Of a DNA stretch of 11,485 nt, positions 8,719 through 11,485 are shown one piece after another (the first letter of the stretch is position 1; each line of letters starts with the position of its first letter). The stretch covers positions 1 to 11,485 of the forward strand of contig PBVO01000160.1 in assembly GCA_002729015.1 (NCBI GenBank), written 5' to 3'. Position numbers and translations under genes: made by a program. This DNA is from Candidatus Poribacteria bacterium. GTDB taxonomy: Bacteria > Poribacteria > WGA-4E > UBA9662. Below the pieces are notes generated by a model. The model had not been told where the DNA came from. It searched no databases and saw only the letters and a program-made list of their open reading frames with translations.

Positions 8719-8733
8719 GTTTCATATCGAAAC
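8719..8733. repeat. GTTTC-N5-GAAAC inverted repeat before PhyH
   Basis: GTTTC (8719-8723) and GAAAC (8729-8733) flank ATATC. The layout equals that of GTTTG-N5-CAAAC at 5185-5199: GTTT plus a strong base, five bases, then the mirror arm. It could be a site for a common regulator. The rest of the 183-base gap before PhyH holds nothing else that I recognise. Confidence 0.25.
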
Positions 8734-8794
8734 TAATCTGCATGATTTGATATTACATATTCGACCAAATCTAGACGGAATTGAGTTAAAGAAT

Positions 8795-8800
8795 AAGGAG
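8795..8800 (+). promoter_or_regulatory. Strong ribosome binding site of the PhyH gene
   Basis: AAGGAG lies 8 bases before ATG at 8809. It supports this ATG over the nearby in-frame Met codons at residues 3 and 6. Confidence 0.7.
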
Positions 8801-8808
8801 AAAAACTG

Positions 8809-9687
8809 ATGGCAATGGTACAAATGAACCGATTAGAAACACTACGAGACGCAACTAATTTACTTGATCAACCAACCGAGCTGCAACAACAAGCATCACA
8901 AGATGGTTATTTGTTTTTTTCTAATCTACTAGATTCGACTAAAGTACTCAACCTTCGACAAAAAGTTATGTCTATTTGTGAGAAACATGGCTGGACCCAA
9001 TCGGGCACAAATTGCATCGAAGGGTTAGCAAACCTAGATTTATTGGTAGTAGAAGGCGGAGATCCAAGATGGCAAGATTTCTATGCAGATGTACAGAGGT
9101 TGTCAGAGTTTCACCAATTAGCTCTCGATGAAAATATTATTCGAGTTTTTGAAATCTTGTTTGGTGAAAAAGTTCTTCCCCATAGCCGAAATATATGTCG
9201 TTTGGTTTTTCCAAATTCTTCCTCCCACTCAACTCCACCGCATCAAGATAATCTGTATATTGGTGGGTCAACCGAAACGTGGACTGCATGGATACCTTGT
9301 GGGGAATGCCCAGAAATGTTGGGAGGTCTAGCAGTAGCCAAGGGGTCACACCGCCAGGGGAAATTAGACGATAAAGAAGCTGTTGGCCCAGGAGGTCGAC
9401 AAGTAGAAGTCTCAAATGATCAGATATGGGTTGGTGGAGACTATAATTGTGGAGATGTGATTATTCTGCATAGTTTAACCGTGCATCAAGGTCGTGATAA
9501 TCTGAGTGGCAATCAGCTTAGAGCCTCTTGTGATTTTCGCTACCAACCACGAAGCCATCCGGTACGTGCAGACTCCTTATTACCCCACATGGGATGGTTA
9601 AATTGGGAACAGATTTACCAAGATTGGAAATCTGATGACCCGGCTAAATATTATTGGAAAGACTGGGAATTAGAAATTACAGGCTAA
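8809..9687 (+). CDS. PhyH-family Fe(II)/2-oxoglutarate dioxygenase
   Basis: A 292-residue non-haem iron oxygenase of the phytanoyl-CoA dioxygenase (PhyH) family. These enzymes couple 2-oxoglutarate decarboxylation to hydroxylation of very diverse substrates, including fatty acyl groups, ectoine, phosphonates and other small molecules. The iron ligands are visible: H145 and D147 in PPHQDNLYIGG, and the distal H226 in HSLTVHQGRDN. R238 in NQLRASCDFRYQP is the expected 2-oxoglutarate-binding Arg. WTAWIPCGECPEMLGGLAVAKGSH (158-181, seen as WTAWIPCGE then GGLAVAKGSH) is the usual core strand region. The length is normal for the family and no signal peptide is visible. The start is chosen for its AAGGAG site. 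It is the last gene of the rightward arm and convergent with the channel gene. The substrate cannot be read from sequence. These genes are numerous in Poribacteria-like genomes. Confidence 0.9.
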   Translation: MAMVQMNRLETLRDATNLLDQPTELQQQASQDGYLFFSNLLDSTKVLNLRQKVMSICEKHGWTQSGTNCIEGLANLDLLVVEGGDPRWQDFYADVQRLSEFHQLALDENIIRVFEILFGEKVLPHSRNICRLVFPNSSSHSTPPHQDNLYIGGSTETWTAWIPCGECPEMLGGLAVAKGSHRQGKLDDKEAVGPGGRQVEVSNDQIWVGGDYNCGDVIILHSLTVHQGRDNLSGNQLRASCDFRYQPRSHPVRADSLLPHMGWLNWEQIYQDWKSDDPAKYYWKDWELEITG

Positions 9688-9727
9688 AGTGAGAAGAAAG
9701 ATCAATTAATAGAAGCCAGAAATGAGC

Positions 9728-10975
9728 TTACAGCTGATCTTGATTTGATAAAAAACTGCGAAAATCACTGCTCGAAGGTGCTTGGAATACCCGCAAGTTA
9801 AATTCAGGGATTACTGCCAGCAAATGGTCAAAGATATCAGCTTGTATACTTTCATAATTGGCCCAAACCTGATCACTGCTAAAAACATATAATTCAATAG
9901 GTAGACCGTGTTCCGTTGGTTGTCTATGTCTAACCAGAAAAGTCATACTTTGGTGTATATCAGGGTGATTACGTAAATAGGATTCAGCATAAGCTCGAAA
10001 TGTACCCACATTTGTTAAACGTCTACCATTAACTAAGCTTACTGAATCCACTCCATTAGCTGAGTTATATTGATCAACTTCTTCTTGTTTTTGCTGGATA
10101 TATTCTGCAATGTATTGAATTTTACTAAATTGATCTAACATTTTCTGATCACAGAATTTGATACTAGACAGATCTAGATTGATGGTCCGCTTGATTCGCC
10201 GACCACCTGATTCTTTCATTCCGCGCCAATTTTTGAATGACTCACTGATTAGAGCATAAGTCGGAATAGTGGTTATAGTTTTATCCCAGTTCTGCACCTT
10301 GACAGTAGTTAAAGCAATATCAATGACATCTCCGTCAGCTCCATATTTCGGCATTTCTATCCAGTCGCCTTTGGATACCATCCGATTAGCGATTAATTGG
10401 AGACCTGCAACGAAGCCCAGAACCGAATCTTTGAAAATCAACATCAAAACTGCACTCAGTGCGCCTAACCCACTCAGCAAAACGGCTATTTTTTGCTGCA
10501 AAATAGTGGCAACGACAAATAGACCAGTTAGAAAGAATACGGCAATTTTGATTACCTGAACGACCCCTTTTATTGGGACTTCATCGGCAATAGGCGAAAA
10601 ACTGTAAATTTTGTGTGTTAAATTGAGAAGGGCAAAAAAGTTAGCACTGATACAAATAATTAGTAGAAGATCAATCGTACTGTCGAGAACTCCTTCCAAT
10701 ATTTGCTGAACTGGACTAGAGATTACTAGATCGAATAAAAAATTACTATAAGCAGAAAGGCACAGGATAGAGACGAATAATGCTAACCGGTTTGATAACT
10801 GACGTTCCTCATTCTCAATTTCGTCTTTTATGACTAGATCCAACAAGCGAAAAAGAGCTTGATAAATTAGCCGGCGACCGATTGCATAAGCTGCCGCTAT
10901 TAGAATCAATCCCAGACAAGTTAGGCCAATCAGGATCCATTGATTAGTAGATACTTCCATACTTTGAACCAACAC
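9728..10975 (-). CDS. ybdG: MscS-family mechanosensitive ion channel, YbdG type
   Basis: A 415-residue inner-membrane channel that opens under membrane tension during hypo-osmotic shock. Both length and motifs fit the YbdG subfamily; as I recall, Escherichia coli YbdG is also about 415 residues. Hydrophobic spans lie near 12-32, 63-85, 101-119 and 137-160, followed by the pore helix and MscS signature at about 163-208 (LSGLGALSAVLMLIFKDSV, then ANRMVSKGDWIEMP). The cytoplasmic vestibule contains NWRGMKESGGRRIKR (249-263), LTNVGTFRAYAESYLRNHP, RHRQPTEHGLPIELYVFSS and YESIQADIFDHLLAVIPEF, all characteristic of YbdG proteins. The GTG at 10975 is the longest start; ATG at 10960 (residue 6) is an equal alternative, and neither has a clear Shine-Dalgarno sequence. 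A promoter candidate lies upstream (11066-11095). It is convergent with PhyH across only 40 bases and probably not part of the glycoside locus. Confidence 0.92.
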   Translation of the reverse strand: MLVQSMEVSTNQWILIGLTCLGLILIAAAYAIGRRLIYQALFRLLDLVIKDEIENEERQLSNRLALFVSILCLSAYSNFLFDLVISSPVQQILEGVLDSTIDLLLIICISANFFALLNLTHKIYSFSPIADEVPIKGVVQVIKIAVFFLTGLFVVATILQQKIAVLLSGLGALSAVLMLIFKDSVLGFVAGLQLIANRMVSKGDWIEMPKYGADGDVIDIALTTVKVQNWDKTITTIPTYALISESFKNWRGMKESGGRRIKRTINLDLSSIKFCDQKMLDQFSKIQYIAEYIQQKQEEVDQYNSANGVDSVSLVNGRRLTNVGTFRAYAESYLRNHPDIHQSMTFLVRHRQPTEHGLPIELYVFSSDQVWANYESIQADIFDHLLAVIPEFNLRVFQAPSSSDFRSFLSNQDQL

Positions 10976-11065
10976 AAATAGACAAAATCAGTTGTTTCGA
11001 TAACCTCACTCAACTGGTAGTAACTCGTTCTAGATTTAATATTTGTCCTTGAGAATTGGCTGAAA

Positions 11066-11095
11066 AGTGTAAGCCTAAGATAATATTTCTGTCAA
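11066..11095 (-). promoter_or_regulatory. Candidate sigma-70-like promoter for the MscS gene
   Basis: On the minus strand a perfect TTGACA (11095 to 11090) is followed after 18 bases by TACACT (11071 to 11066), which matches TATAAT at 4 of 6 bases. Transcription would start near 11059, about 85 bases before the channel gene. TCCTTGA (11046-11052) and TCAAGGA (11092-11098) form an inverted repeat around the promoter; this may be chance. Confidence 0.4.
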
Positions 11096-11145
11096 GGAGG
11101 GAGAGAAGATCTTTTCCAACTGGACCATTCGATCAGTTATTTCCT

Positions 11146-11485
11146 CTATTGTACTATTCCATCTGGACGTGATTCAATACGACAAGCTTTCTTACCTTCC
11201 ATTCGCTCCCATGTTATTGGAAATCCAAGTGCAGGTTCTAACACATTCTTTTTCTGGTAAAGACGATCAAAAATTTGCTTGTTGTAAATCTTATCGCCAG
11301 GCTCAATGTAGATTTGTGAACGACAACTGGAATGAGTTAGGTTGAAAGACCAACTAATGCCTGTAAGGTGAGCAGATGTACTGATATAGGGTTTTTGACT
11401 TGGATTAGCCTGCTGAAAAAGGGAACTTTTTTGATTCATGACTGTTAGCAATTGCCGCCAAAATTTTTGACGAGCCAATGCTATA
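11146..11485 (-). CDS. DUF4268-domain protein, C-terminal part only
   Basis: The frame is open to the right edge, so the gene starts outside the window; an internal TTG at 11478 has no special support as a start. About 113 residues are visible, ending PDGIVQ. The segment begins RQKFWRQLLTVMNQ and continues with CRSQIYIEPGD, NKQIFDRLYQKKNVLEPALG and ITWERMEGKKACRI. This order matches DUF4268: an FW start, a short beta-rich core, then a helix ending in leucine-rich LExxLGxxxxWERL. Full-length relatives often carry an N-terminal nuclease-like domain, but that part would lie outside the window and cannot be assessed. The gene runs in the same direction as the channel gene, 170 bases away, with a promoter candidate between them. 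The domain call is moderately certain; function is unknown. Confidence 0.7.
   Translation of the reverse strand, partial: IALARQKFWRQLLTVMNQKSSLFQQANPSQKPYISTSAHLTGISWSFNLTHSSCRSQIYIEPGDKIYNKQIFDRLYQKKNVLEPALGFPITWERMEGKKACRIESRPDGIVQ

Noticed and set aside
9137..9415. 92-residue minus-strand frame inside PhyH
   Set aside because: Antisense to the iron-binding core of PhyH, where the sense-frame motifs are intact.
9688..9727. Possible bidirectional terminator between the convergent PhyH and MscS genes
   Set aside because: The 40 bases contain no G/C-rich stem and no T-run, so no intrinsic terminator can be claimed.
10269..10559. 96-residue plus-strand frame inside the MscS gene
   Set aside because: Antisense to the pore-helix region of the channel; no independent support.
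11094..11100. Strong plus-strand AAGGAGG Shine-Dalgarno-like sequence
   Set aside because: No ATG, GTG or TTG follows at a usable distance, and the downstream open frame is antisense to the DUF4268 gene. On the other strand it overlaps the -35 element of the MscS promoter candidate.

Overview
The window is AT-rich bacterial DNA with dense protein-coding content and no tRNA, rRNA, CRISPR array or insertion sequence that I can see. The gene set combines a DUF6785/DUF6784 membrane protein, a DUF2961 (GH172) protein, a small beta-propeller glycosidase-like protein, an amidohydrolase-2 protein and a PhyH dioxygenase. From general knowledge, this mix resembles genomes of poorly cultivated marine, sponge-associated or soil lineages such as Poribacteria-like, Armatimonadota-like or Planctomycetota-like bacteria. 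That assignment is inference only; no phylogenetic marker gene is present.

Layout. The left arm reads leftward: a DUF6785-type polytopic membrane protein (3645 to 1753), then after 249 bases a GH51 alpha-L-arabinofuranosidase (1503 to the window edge). The GH51 gene starts at TTG and lacks only its last few codons. A 475-base divergent control region (3646-4120) separates this arm from a rightward series. That series is an amidohydrolase-2 metal hydrolase (4121-5146), a GH172/DUF2961 protein (5241-6674), a five-bladed beta-propeller GH43/GH32-like protein (6680-7621, apparently translationally coupled to GH172), an alpha/beta hydrolase (7810-8625) and a PhyH-type Fe(II)/2-oxoglutarate dioxygenase (8809-9687). 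The right end again reads leftward: a YbdG-type MscS channel (10975-9728), convergent with PhyH, and the C-terminal part of a DUF4268 protein that enters from beyond the right edge.

How the genes may work together. Three glycosidase-like proteins (GH51, GH172, propeller) lack visible signal peptides and flank a large uncharacterised membrane protein. GH51 enzymes cleave alpha-L-arabinofuranosides. GH172 members act on fructofuranosides or D-arabinofuranosides. The amidohydrolase belongs to a superfamily that includes sugar lactonases. The simplest hypothesis is a cytoplasmic pathway for furanose-containing glycosides, with the DUF6785 protein as candidate importer. PhyH and the alpha/beta hydrolase could handle a non-sugar part or a decoration, but nothing in the sequence proves this. 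The channel and the DUF4268 gene look unrelated to it.

Regulation. No regulator gene is in the window. Several intergenic inverted repeats are candidate operators: 1522-1538, 3981-3997, 5185-5199 with 5213-5223, 7739-7753 and 8719-8733. I see no convincing rho-independent terminator.
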